Positions 1 through 9,500 of a DNA stretch of 64,000 nucleotides are shown here, piece after piece. The notes below the pieces were generated by a model that saw nothing but the letters and a program-made list of their open reading frames with translations, was not told the origin of the DNA and made no database searches. This DNA comes from Sporothrix humicola (Eukaryota; Ascomycota; Sordariomycetes; Ophiostomatales; Ophiostomataceae), in assembly GCA_021396245.1 (NCBI GenBank), contig WNYE01000133.1:1-64000 (forward strand), written 5' to 3'. The first letter of the stretch is position 1; each line of letters opens with the position of its first letter. A program made the position numbers and the translations under genes.

Positions 1-70
1 GCGTCGGTGGTTTAGTGGTAAAATCTGTCGTTGCCATCGACAGGCCCCGGGTTCGATTCCCGGCCGACGC
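1..70 (+). tRNA. tRNA-Gly (anticodon GCC)
   Basis: The 70 bases fold as a complete cloverleaf without an intron. The 7-bp acceptor stem is GCGTCGG with CCGACGC, the D arm is GTTT/AAAT, the anticodon stem TGTCG/CGACA holds the loop TTGCCAT (anticodon GCC), and the T arm is CCGGG-TTCGATT-CCCGG. It decodes GGC/GGU. An identical copy lies on the opposite strand at 46739-46808. The gene begins at the first base of the window, so its upstream context is not visible. Confidence 0.97.
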
Positions 71-71
71 A

Positions 72-79
72 TTTTTTTT
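72..79 (+). terminator. Pol III terminator of tRNA-Gly
   Basis: A run of eight or more T residues starts two bases after the tRNA 3' end, as expected for RNA polymerase III termination. Confidence 0.8.
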
Positions 80-423
80 TGTTTCTTTTCTTTTTTCGTT
101 TCATGCGTTAATTTACTCTTTTTTAATATATTTTAATGCTAATTTTACGACTTTTCTTTTATCGATTTACACTGTCAAAGTAAACGTCTTTACTGCCATT
201 AATTGGCACATTCTACTAACATGATGGCCACCTACGGCAACTTTTATTTACAGCGAGACAGCCTTTCTACGGCATACGACATTTGGAGTTTATTCTCGAA
301 TACTCTATTCAACGAACTTTTTAAACTGTTTTCATTTAGGCAGCCTGGGTGTCTGTATCCCCTCTAATTTTCATCTTTCCATCTTTCTACCTTTCCATCT
401 TTTCATCCTAACATCCCACCTTT

Positions 424-621
424 CTAAAAAATACGACGCCGTTTCGAGCGTTTCAAACGTTTTAAACGTTTAACAACCGGCCGGGAAGCATCGCCACCTG
501 CTTCTTCGTATCCCTCTCCCTGCTGTTTATTTTCGTCCTCCTCTACTTCTTGTGGCAAAGACAAAAAGCGCCGCTTTCGACTGGGCCTACTCTTGTTACC
601 GCCACAGATTGGAACTTTCAA
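424..621 (-). pseudogene. C-terminal fragment of the tandem KRRR-tail family
   Basis: A 65-codon open frame matches only the last ~65 residues of the family copy at 3899-5667. It shares the NKxRPSRKRR box, the LSLPQE box, the DENxQQGEG segment, GGDASRP, and a terminal run of basic residues ending KRRRIF (KRRRIS in the paralogue). Nothing resembling the upstream 400 residues is visible beyond 621, so this is a solo 3' end rather than a gene. The DNA similarity continues for some bases past the stop codon, so it arose by duplication of a DNA segment. Some differences from the paralogue (CGAACG to CAAACG, GCAGCC to ACAACC) are G-to-A changes, consistent with RIP. Confidence 0.7.
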
Positions 622-1331
622 CTTTCAACTTTCATGCCTACTTTTCCCCCCTTTTTGTCGATTAATTATTTTTTCATCATTTTGTTGTCTTTTAATTAAT
701 CATATTTCGATTCTCAACTTTTTACCGACTTAACCTTCCGCCGTAGTGGAACGGAGAGGCTCAGCGTGTCACTGTGCCGTTTTCAAACAGTGAGGCGGAT
801 TTACCGCTTAAGCGCCCAAAATTGCACATTGAGGAAAGCGCTCCTATATGTTTCATGAAACAGACCACACACGGCGTGGGCCGACCTTTTATTTGTTTCA
901 TTTGAATTGAATACTTCAGCCCCGCTCCAACATGTGTTCTGCAGGAGGCTGAGCGTATCGTCTCGCATGAAATGATTGGATACCATGTTCTTTTTTATCT
1001 TTTTGTCTAGGCCACGAGCATGGGCCAGGGAAACAATGTCTTTGGCGAGGATGAAAGGTGCTCAAACTTTTATGCCTCCTGATGGGCCGTATGATTGATT
1101 TTTATCTTTTCACTTGAGCACTATTTGTGTGTTTTCATTTATATAGCTGTGGTGATGCCTTCCCTGAAAACATCAATAACCAAAGGCTGCATCTATCAGA
1201 GTTTTTGCCCGCCCTTTGTTTACTTCCGCCATCTAACCATTGCTTCCTTCTCCTCCTTTGATCTTTGATTTAATTTTTAATTTTTTTTTGGTCCCAACGG
1301 GGCGGAGAACGGTCCTACTCCAGCACGAACC
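622..1331. other. intergenic, AT-rich, with a short dispersed repeat
   Basis: No gene is recognised. A segment around 791-830 (GAGGCGGATTT, then CGCTTAAGCGCC) recurs near 9235-9270, so duplicated DNA is shared by the flanks of the tandem family. The 3' part would hold the promoter, and possibly the first exon, of the kinase gene that follows. Confidence 0.5.
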
Positions 1332-3015
1332 ATGTCCGGGAATTGCACTCCATGACCCGATGGCACAATCCTCCGCCTGAGGGCCCTCAACAGCCGCGCT
1401 GTCGATGTCGCCACGGACCCCGAAAACAGCCATCTGTATTCCAAGTCCCCAAACGGGTTCGACCATTACATCAACATTGGCGTCGTCCCCTCCAAGGTCA
1501 ACGACGGCCTGACGCTCGCCACCATCGGCCGCGCCGGCGACGTGCACGTCAGCGCCAAGACCGTCAGCCGGATGCAGTGTGCCTTTCGCATTGTGCCAAA
1601 GTCCAAGATGATTATGCTGCACGACCTGTCGTCGGATCATAGCACTCAGGTGCATGCCCGAGAAGGACGGGGCGACTTGGACCCGCCAGAAGACGTGTTC
1701 CCCATCGACCCCGGCAAGCGGCACAAGGTGGTCGTCGCCAAAGACATGAACCGGCTGCTGGGCATAAAGGGGGCCAACCGAAAACAGTACCTCTTTGAGA
1801 TGCAGTGGCCCGCCTGTCCGCCCGCCAACTTTGAGCACCGCGCCGCCCAGTACGAGCTCATGCGCTACACCGACCACGCCGAGTTTGCCCTGACCGACTT
1901 TGACACCAGTCCAGAAGATGACCCAAATGTCGTTATTCGCTACCACAGGCTTGAGCTGATCGGCGGTGGCTCCGGCGGCCAGGTCAGCCGCGTCGTCAAT
2001 GTCGACACGGGCCGGCTCATGGCTGTCAAAACGATCCGCCGGCCGCTTCACGAGCCCGACGCCGTCTGGCTCAGCCGCCGCAGCGAGGCCCGGATCCTGT
2101 CCCAGCTGGCTCATGTATGCCCACCCCCTTCCCCCCTTGCGCCTTCCCATCCTTCTCTGATTCTGGCCTTGCTAACCTAGCCTGCAGCCCCACATTGTGC
2201 ACCTCATCTGGACGCAGGACTGGGACAAGCCCGTGGCCGAAATCTTTATGTGCCTCAACGACGGCTCGCTCGGCGGACTGCTGCGATCCAAGGAATATGC
2301 TCGCGAGCCGGCGCCCATCGCCCAGGAAGACTTGGCCTTTCTTATGCTCCACCAGATGCTCAAAGCCATTGACGCCCTCGACTGCGCCGGCATTGTCCAC
2401 CGCGACATCAAGCAGGACAACATCTTGTACGTGCGCATGGCCAGCGGCGCCTACCTCTTCCAGCTCGGCGACTTTGGCCTCAGCAAGCCGTGCAACATTG
2501 CGCACAGCCAAAACGTCCGCACAAGCATGTACATGGCCCCGGAAATTGTCGGCATGCTTGGCCCTGCTGGCGGCACAGTGACAGAGACGCAGTCTTCCAA
2601 AGCTGACGTGTGGTCGCTGTGCGTCACGCTCCTCTATGCACTGGACGACCAGGACTACTTTGCAAGACACGTGCGCGCCTGCCGGAGCCACGCGCAAATG
2701 TTCCAAATGGTCTGCAGGTACATGCGAGAGCCCTATTTTCAGACCGCCAAAGACGGTAAATATGCAGGGCTCCGGGGAATGGCCGTAATCAACCCGGAGC
2801 ACCGCGCATCGGCGGCCCAACTCTTGGTGTCGACGTTTGAAGGCGAGGGGCTTGTCACCCCAGAAGGGCGAGTCGTGCCATGGGTAGATCAAGAGGCTGC
2901 GGCTGTGAATGGGCCTGTGGCCGAAGCACCACGGCCTCCTGTCCCTGGTCAAGACCCGCCTCTTCCTCTGGTTGATTTTACAAATACACGGTCAGTCGAA
3001 ATGTCATTATACTAA
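1332..3015 (+). CDS. FHA-domain serine/threonine protein kinase (start unresolved, possibly inactivated)
   Basis: Seen: two coding blocks joined by one intron at 2115-2187 (73 bp, GT-AG, branch GCTAAC at 2171), phase 0. The N-terminal part has an FHA-like core (TIGR near 1530, then VSRMQ, with the usual His replaced by Gln). The kinase domain has a GGGSGG loop near 1963-1980, AVK, HRDIKQDN near 2398, DFG near 2470 and APE near 2535, so all catalytic motifs are present. Family knowledge: such FHA-kinases form large, variable families in Pezizomycotina. The N-terminal sequence (LNSRAV...DPENSHL) matches what I recall of that family. Odd: homology begins right after an in-frame TGA at 1353-1355. 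The ATG at 1332 lies upstream of that stop, and the next in-frame ATG (about 1570) would cut the FHA domain. Either an unseen first exon supplies the start or the gene is broken near its 5' end. About 528 residues follow the TGA. Confidence 0.8.
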
Positions 3016-3107
3016 TGGACGGACATTTTCCCACTCCGACATCCCAATCATCTTGACAAATCAAATGTAAATACTCCCAAATTGCTACTGCTAGAGTAGT
3101 AATACAC

Positions 3108-3337
3108 ATGAAACTGAAACGGAACCTTTGCGTAGTAAAAGAAACAAATGCAGTAGCCAACCCTTATTTCTTCTCCACCATGCCTGCATTCGACTTACGG
3201 CTGACGTTCACCCCCGTTTCCCCTTCTTTGTAACACCACCCCTTTATTTTTTATTTAAAGAACTGGTACCGTTTAACGGTCGACGGGTTAAATAAAGTGG
3301 TAGTCGTGGCCGGTTGGTCGAATAAAATGGCGGTTTA
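3108..3337 (-). repeat. diverged duplicate of the 3' end of the 9501-10955 gene and its downstream flank
   Basis: This segment aligns with about 9370-9595. Shared anchors are ACAAATGCAGTA, the TTCTCC...GTC stretch, ACACCACCCCTTTATT and AATGGCGGT/AGTGGCGGT. The part from about 3240 on corresponds to the last ~30 codons of the intact family member, read on the minus strand. Most differences in that part are C-to-T or G-to-A (for example CTCTACTCAGG against TTTTATTTAAAG), which destroys the reading frame. It is best read as a RIP-mutated relic. Confidence 0.6.
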
Positions 3338-3898
3338 TTTTTTAAATTTAGTTATATCTTTACCTTTAACTTATTATTATTATTATTATTCGCCTTTCTC
3401 AGTCAATCCTGACTATTGGCGTCTAGCTAGACAGAACCCTCATGGGGAAAAAAACTGCCACAGAATTGTGTGTGTAAACTTTCCTTACACGAGTGCGTGT
3501 TGGCCCCTTTGCGGCCGCTTGGTAAGATAAATAAGAACAAATGAACAGTGTAAACGAAATAAAACAAATATAACAAATAGAATAAATCAAATGAGAGAAC
3601 GGCTGTGTGGCCTACGATCTTGGCTCCTCTTCCGACGTTGAGGCCTAGCATTGCCGGCGCCATGACGAGCCTATTTATATCTTTTTTAATTTTAATTTTA
3701 ATTTTTTTATATTAAAGTTTTAAAAAATATACCTTTACATCGTTAAACAAATACCGTATACAAAAAGTGCCAAAAGTAAATAAAAAAATAAAAAAATAAA
3801 CGCCTTAAGTATCTTATATATCCCTTCAACCATATTTTTTTTAAATTTTCCTCCCGTACTTCCATATTTTTATATTTCCATAGTGGAATCCCGTCTTT
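3338..3898. other. AT-rich island between relic and damaged paralogue
   Basis: No gene is recognised. About 3660-3850 is dominated by A/T runs, unlike the GC-rich coding DNA around it. Position and composition fit heavily RIP-mutated duplicated DNA, but no ancestral sequence can be read from it. Confidence 0.45.
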
Positions 3899-5667
3899 CT
3901 AAGAAATACGACGCCGTTTCGAGCGCTTCGAGCGCTTCGAACGTTTTGAACGTTTCGCAGCCGGCCGGGAAGCATCGCCACCCCCCCCCTCACCTCCCTC
4001 TCCCTCTCCCTCTCCCTGCTGTTCATTCTCGTCCTCCGCTGCTTCTTGTGGCAAAGACAAAGGGCGCCGCTTTCGACTGGGCCTAGTCTTGTTACCATCA
4101 CGGACTGGGCTTGTTGGAGGCAGCCCCACTGCTGTTGCTGTTGCTTCTGCATCGCCTGCTTCTGTGCCCACAGTGCCATTGGTACGAGCCGCACCCTCAT
4201 TCTTTCCCCCGTCGTCTTTGTCGTTTTTGTCGTCGTCTTTGTCGTCGTCTTGACTGGACAGGTGTGGACTGAGGAGGGGTGGAGAGCCGAAGCGGGGTTG
4301 AGGGCCAGAGAGAGGTACAGGGTCGAATAGGCCAGGCGTGCGCGGCAGAGGGGCGTACTTGAAGTTGCGCTTCGGCGGACCGAACAGGCCGAAGCTCGGC
4401 CGGAGCGATTCGCTTCCGCTTCCGCTGGCTTCTTGTTTTTGTTCTTCTCCATCGTCATCGCTGCCGAAGCTACTCTCGTCCTCGTCCGCGTCGTCCTCGT
4501 CGTCCTCGTCGTCCTCTTTACCCTCTTTACCCTCTTTGTGCTCTTCGTCCTGGGTGGCGGCCTCCTCGTTTGCCACCTCTTCGGCGAACCCTTCTTCGAT
4601 AAGGCGCCGCTTCACGTAGTCCTCCAGCGGCTCCTCGTGCGGCCACTGCAGGCCTGGCAGGACGGTCCAGCGGACGTCCCAGACGCCCAGCCATCTCCAC
4701 AACGTGCGGACGTTGTTGCAGGCCTGCGAGTGGATGTCGGGGTTTGCGTTTGCGGACACCAAGGCTTCCTGTGCTTCTTGTTGTGGCGCGCCTGTTGCCG
4801 GTACCGGTCGAGCAGGTGGTAGTACACAGCCGACTTCGTGTCAAAGTCGGGGTGGCCCGGCGGAAAGATTGTGTTGTTGCCCTTTTGGGGTCTGGGCAGG
4901 TCGAGGTCGGGGATCAGGTTGAGGAGCAGGTCGCGCTCTGTGGCGACCTGGGCGAGGAATTGCTGGAGCGGTCGTGAGGGGGCAGAGGCAGCAGAGGCAG
5001 CCGAGGCGGCCGCGGGAGTGGCGGCAAAAGAAGAGTTGATAGAAGAGCTGATGGTCTCGTTCTTGTCCTCGTGCGCCCAGACATTGTAGCCGCCGGCATC
5101 GCCGGCATCGCTCGGAGCGCCGAGGGCGTCCCACGCGTCCCGCCAGATGCCCTGCGCCTTCCAGCGCACCCGCACCAGCTGTTGCGCCTCCTCGCTGCAA
5201 AGACTGACCATCTTGACTCGGATGTACGGTGGCAGGTCGTACATCTTGCACTCGGGGTACCCGTGCAACGGGTTCTCGGTCGGGTCGTGGCGGGCGCGCG
5301 CCATGCGCAGGGCCAGGTCTTTTGCGTGCACCGCAAATTGATGGCTGGGCCGAGACTGCATACGATAATGCTCACGGGCCAGCGCGTGCCTCTTTCTGCG
5401 GTAGGCACGGAGGCGTCGCTCTTGCTGTTCTTGTTCTGTTTCTGGTGCGGGCTCGTCCTCTTCCCAGGGCGGAATCGTGGTGGTGTCACTCGGGGTGTCC
5501 AGTGTTCGGTAGAGATAGAGAGGGGGTGGGCCGTTGCCGTGGTCGACGCCGTCGGCGGCGTTGTTGCTGTTCTCGCCATTGTCATTGTTGGCGATGTCAC
5601 CTTCATTGTCAACGTCAACGTCAAATCGCAAGTCAGTTCTTTCCGCGTAATCGTCCATTGTAGACAT
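3899..5667 (-). pseudogene. tandem KRRR-tail family, copy A (one frameshift)
   Basis: I do not recognise this family. The first frame runs from ATG 5667 (MSTMDDYAERTD), chosen because copy B begins at the equivalent acidic N-terminus followed by YRTLD. A more distal in-frame start at 6051 would add a low-complexity leader and is less likely. Blocks in order: the acidic N-terminus, a QFAVHAKDLALR...ARHDPTE segment, RWKAQGIWRDAW, an LLLNLIPDLDLP segment, YHLLDRYRQQ...KKHRK, and then a second frame with PDIHSQA, GVWDVRW, LPGLQWPHEEP and VKRRLIEEGF. An acidic tract and a basic tail ending KRRRIS close the protein. The two frames meet near 4763-4768, where one G seems missing between the codons for K and A compared with copy B. 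I found no intron that repairs it. It is either a pseudogene or a sequencing error. Confidence 0.7.
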
Positions 5668-6221
5668 TTTTGTTTGACAGTTTTGTTGACAGTCTTGTTT
5701 GACAGCTTTGTGTTTGCCTGAGTTGCGAAATGACAGCTGTGTTGGATAGTGCAGTGCTGGCGATGGCGATGGTGATGGTGATATTGATATTGATGGTGAT
5801 GTGAATGATACGCAGCGGTGGTGGAATGTGGTCGGTGCCGTCGTTAAAATAGATAAACAGCCAGGCAGCCAGGCAGCCAGGCATCTAGGCAGCCAGCACA
5901 ATGCGGCATGTTGTTTGTTGTGGACGGCGTCCTCCTGACCGATTGTCGCCAGCTTGCTCGCCTTCTCCTGTGTAAATGTGCACCTTCGCCGAATGCGGTA
6001 GTGGCACAATAGTGACGGTTTGGGTGTGGTCGCATTTAAAGGTGGGTCCAACAGCCCACCCCCCTATTTAGGGACAACAAACAAAGCGGTACGGTGTAGG
6101 CTTGGGCCAAATGCGGCCGTGCTCCTACTTACTCCGTATATTTTGGGGCATTCAAATCGGCGGTGGGCGACGATGTGGCCTTTTCTCTACTATTTACGTC
6201 GTACAGAGGACGACATACGGG
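5668..6221. other. upstream region of copy A, shared in part with the flank of copy B
   Basis: No gene is called here. Around 6030-6100 the text (AAAGGTGGGTCCA..., then GACAACAAACAAAGCG, then TAGGCTTGGG) recurs with changes at about 8980-9085, so copies A and B share upstream as well as coding DNA. A CAGCCAGGCAG-type short repeat lies at about 5860-5900. Confidence 0.5.
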
Positions 6222-6521
6222 ATGGAGAGGCTATCAGAGAAGTGCCATGGTGTTTCATACTCTGCGCATGCTGATGGCAGAATCACAGAATCAATGGCCG
6301 GCACTCTGGCCGAGGCAATGAAAGACCAGTCGCCGCGCTGGAAAGACTATGGCTGCCCCGCGCGCCCAATGGACTTGGACAAAACATCTTCTACAATGCC
6401 GGACGCCGGTAGTAAGCTATTCATTTTTTTTTTTTTTTTTTTTTGCTTAATTTTGTCCCACGATGCAGCTTTCGATGCGTGGCCCGGCGTTGAGGATACG
6501 GCGAAGTTTGCCAATGCATGA
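6222..6521 (+). CDS. possible small spliced protein, 79 aa
   Basis: An ATG at 6222 opens a frame that can be spliced at 6409-6468 (60 bp, donor GTAGTAAG, a long T tract, TTAAT, acceptor GATGCAG) and stops at TGA 6519-6521. The result is a 79-residue protein with no domain, signal or membrane segment that I recognise. Support: a plausible intron with a strong polypyrimidine tract and a frame that stays open across the splice. Against: it is short, lies in a region of decayed duplications, and the intron length is a multiple of three, so the frame is open with or without splicing. It could be a gene remnant. Confidence 0.3.
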   Translation: MERLSEKCHGVSYSAHADGRITESMAGTLAEAMKDQSPRWKDYGCPARPMDLDKTSSTMPDAGSKLFIFFFFFFCLILSHDAAFDAWPGVEDTAKFANA

Positions 6522-6928
6522 TGCCATGTAATGAATTAAATGTAGATATAAATATTGATGTAAATGTTTTGTTTCTATCACTTGGGCTTCCTTTTTCACC
6601 GATCTTGCCCGATCCCGTTTCTTGCAATCTTCCTTCTTATTCAGTTTTCCTTTCTCAAGGATCACGAACAATTTCTATTCTTTTTTCTTTTAAACGTCTT
6701 GTCTTCTTTATTCTTCAATCGCTTTTCACATCCGCTCGTCATATTCTCATATTTCCCTCGGTACGTCTCTTCAAACTGCACACCTGTCTTGATGCTGGAA
6801 AACCAAACGTCTCGAATAGCCAAACCAATATTGTAACTAATAAGAGCCAAATAAAGGCCCAAATAAATCATATCGCAAACGCGTGGGGTATCCTAATGTC
6901 TTCCTTAAGTCACGTCCTTCCTTCCATC
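6522..6928. other. AT-rich intergenic, 3' flank of copy B
   Basis: No gene is seen. The region is T-rich and then A-rich. It probably holds the 3' end signals of the minus-strand copy B. Confidence 0.45.
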
Positions 6929-8739
6929 TTAAGAAAGCCGACGCCGCTTCGACGCCTGCTGGGAGGCATCGTCGTCGTCCTCGGCAGCCCGTACCGGTGT
7001 TGATGGTCCGGCCGGTTCCTCCTGTTTCTGTCTGTCTTCTCCTTCTCTTTCACCTCGCTGTTCATTCTGGTCCTCCTCTTCTTGTGCCAAAGAGCGCCGT
7101 TTTCGACTTTTCCTGGGCCTGCCATTGTTCTCGTCACCGTTTGTTTGGGGTGGTGCATCTGTTTCTTCCGCATAACCTGCTTCTGGTGCTTCTGGTGCGA
7201 CTTTGTTAGTCTCTTCCACGTCTCCCGTATCTTCAACCGCCCCCACACTAGGATTGACAGCGGTCATTTCAGCTTTCCTGCTGTCTTGGTCTTTGGACTG
7301 CTCCGCGTTATCACCAAGATCACCACCAGATTTGTCGCCGTCTGGGCCGGCACGACTGTCGTATTGATTGTCGTAGCCGTCGTCTTTTTCGCCACGGCTA
7401 TGACTGGACGAATGTGGACCGAATAGCCCGAATGGGCTAAGCCCGTGCGGCAGGGGGCCGTCGTCAGGGCGTGGTGGGCGGAAACGGCTGGTGCTGGGCT
7501 CTTCTTTGTCGGCGTCATGTTCGTGTCCGACGTTATCGCCGTCGTCGTCATGACTCGATGAGCGTGGGACGAACAGGGGCGGAGTGCCAAAAAGAAAACA
7601 GCCAGACCCTGCCGCCGTGGTCTCCGCCCTGGCTTCTTCTTTGCCGCCTTCGTCTTCGTCGTCGTCTTCTTCTTCCTCATCGTCGCTGTCCTCCTCTTCC
7701 TCTTCCTCGTTTACCATCTCCTCGGCGAAGCCTTCTTCGACAAGATGCCGCTTTAAGTAATCATTAGATGGCTCCTCATGCGGCCACTGTAAGCCCGGCA
7801 GGAAGGTCCAACGGGTGTCCCAGATGCCGATTTATTTTCCCATAGTGTGCGTATATTTTCATAAGCCTGCGAGTCGATGTCGGGGTTTGCGGGCAGGGAG
7901 AGGCCGGGCTGGTCTTGTTTATCCCCGCTTTGATCTTGATCTTGGCCTTGGTCTTGATTTTGACGCCGCCGCTTCTTTTGTTTCTTTTCCTTTAAAGCCT
8001 TCCTGTGCTTTTTATTATATCGCGTCTGTTTCCGGTACCGGTCAAGTTGGTGGTAATACAAGGCCGACATATCGTTAAAAAGAAAATCGCCGCGAGGGAA
8101 AACATCAAACGACTTTTTCGGCTTCGGCAGGTCGAGGTCGGGGATAAGGTTGAGGAGAAGGTCGCGCTCTGTGGTGATTTGCTGCAGCGGCCGTGAGGCG
8201 GCGGAGGCCGAGGTGGCGGCGTCTCCGTCCTTGGACTGGCATCTGGCCTACTCCTTCTCGTGAGCCCAGAGGTTGCTGACTCTCGGCCCGCCCCCCACCC
8301 ACGCGTCCGGCCAAATTCCCTGCGCCTGCCAGCGCGCGCGCAGCACGTCCTTGGCCTCCTCCAGACAGCCCTGTGCCTTGAGCCGCTGGTCGTTTGGGGA
8401 CAGCTGGCCAAACCCAAAATCGGCTGGCGGGAAACCGTGGCGCGCATCCTCCCACGGATCGTGGCGCGCCTGTGCGATGCGCCGGGCGAGTTGAAAGGCG
8501 TGCGCATCAAACTGTTCGCAGGGCCGTGAGGCACTACGGTTGGCGTTGCGCAGGGCCCATTCGAGGTCTTTGCGGGCCTGGCGGCGCGCCGCTTCTTGCG
8601 CGGCAGCCGTCCCTTCCTCTGTTTGCCCGGCTGGGTGGGGCGATTCTAGGCCTTCTGGTTCGATGAGGGTCCGATCCGGCGAGTCCAGTGTGCGGTAAGG
8701 CGGAGGCGGGCTGTCGTCGTAGTCAATATCAAAATTCAT
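6929..8739 (-). pseudogene. tandem KRRR-tail family, copy B (nonsense codon plus frameshift)
   Basis: The block order matches copies A and C. It starts at ATG 8739 with an acidic N-terminus and PPPPYRTLDSPD, then QFDAHAFQLARRIAQARHDP, RWQAQGIWPDAW and NLWAHEKE. At that point an in-frame TAG (8248-8250) interrupts, followed in the same frame by SRPLQQ, a LLLNLIPDLDLP block and YYHQLDRYRKQ...KKHRKA. Near 7832-7840 the frame shifts (two extra bases compared with copies A and C, and a TAA) before GIWDTRW, PGLQWPHEEP and LVEEGFAEE. The end is a long Glu/Asp tract and a basic tail KRRRLS. The TAG is one C-to-T change from CAG. Two independent lesions make this a pseudogene as it stands. Confidence 0.75.
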
Positions 8740-9500
8740 GATGATTATTGACGCTGAATCGTGGTAGAGAGGTTCGAGCTGTTCGTTGTTCGTTGTTTCG
8801 AGTTTAGCGTTTTAAGTTTCGCGGGAAATGGCCATTGTAGACATGTTATTTTAGAACTGGTAGATACTATGTATTCTTGCAATGTGTTAAAAATTAAAAT
8901 ATTGCCAACAACTAGATACCAACTGCCCAAATGCGTACATTCACTCTTTGTTGTTCAACAGACGACAACGGGGGCCTTCACATTAAAGTGGGTCAAGCCT
9001 CGGTTCTGACGAATCATATGTAGTAATTTTCCCCCTTTTCAGTTTTTGGCGACAACAAACAAAGCGTAGCCTTGGGCGCTTAAGGCGGTCGAGTTTGGGC
9101 GTGACGCTGCCGTGTTGCTTTGTTCGAGATACTTTTACGACGGAAACAGTACATCGGCCAGGGCCGCATATCCAAAGCGGCCATGCGGCCTTGCGGCCAT
9201 TGATCTCTAAATATCAGGATGAGCAAAACAGCGAGGCGGATTTGGCGCTTAAGCGCCCGAAATGGTACTTTGAGCTAAGTGGTGAGAGAAGAGACGTCCA
9301 AATCTCTGACGATGGCAACAACCCAAATGAAAATTTTCAGTACAAACTACTGAACAGAAAATGCAAATGCAAATGAAACGGAGAAATTGCGTGGTAAAAT
9401 AAACAAATGCAGTACCTAACCTTTAATCCTTCTCCATCGTGTCTGTCCTTGACTTACCAATGGCGTTTCTCCGATTCTCCCCATTGTTGACACCACCCCT
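8740..9500. other. spacer with dispersed repeat pieces between copies B and C
   Basis: No gene is seen. It contains the GACAACAAACAAAGCG element (about 9050-9070), a GCGGCCATGCGGCC stretch near 9180, the GAGGCGGATTTGGCGCTTAAGCGCC element near 9235, and the segment from 9370 on that is duplicated at 3108-3337. Confidence 0.5.
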
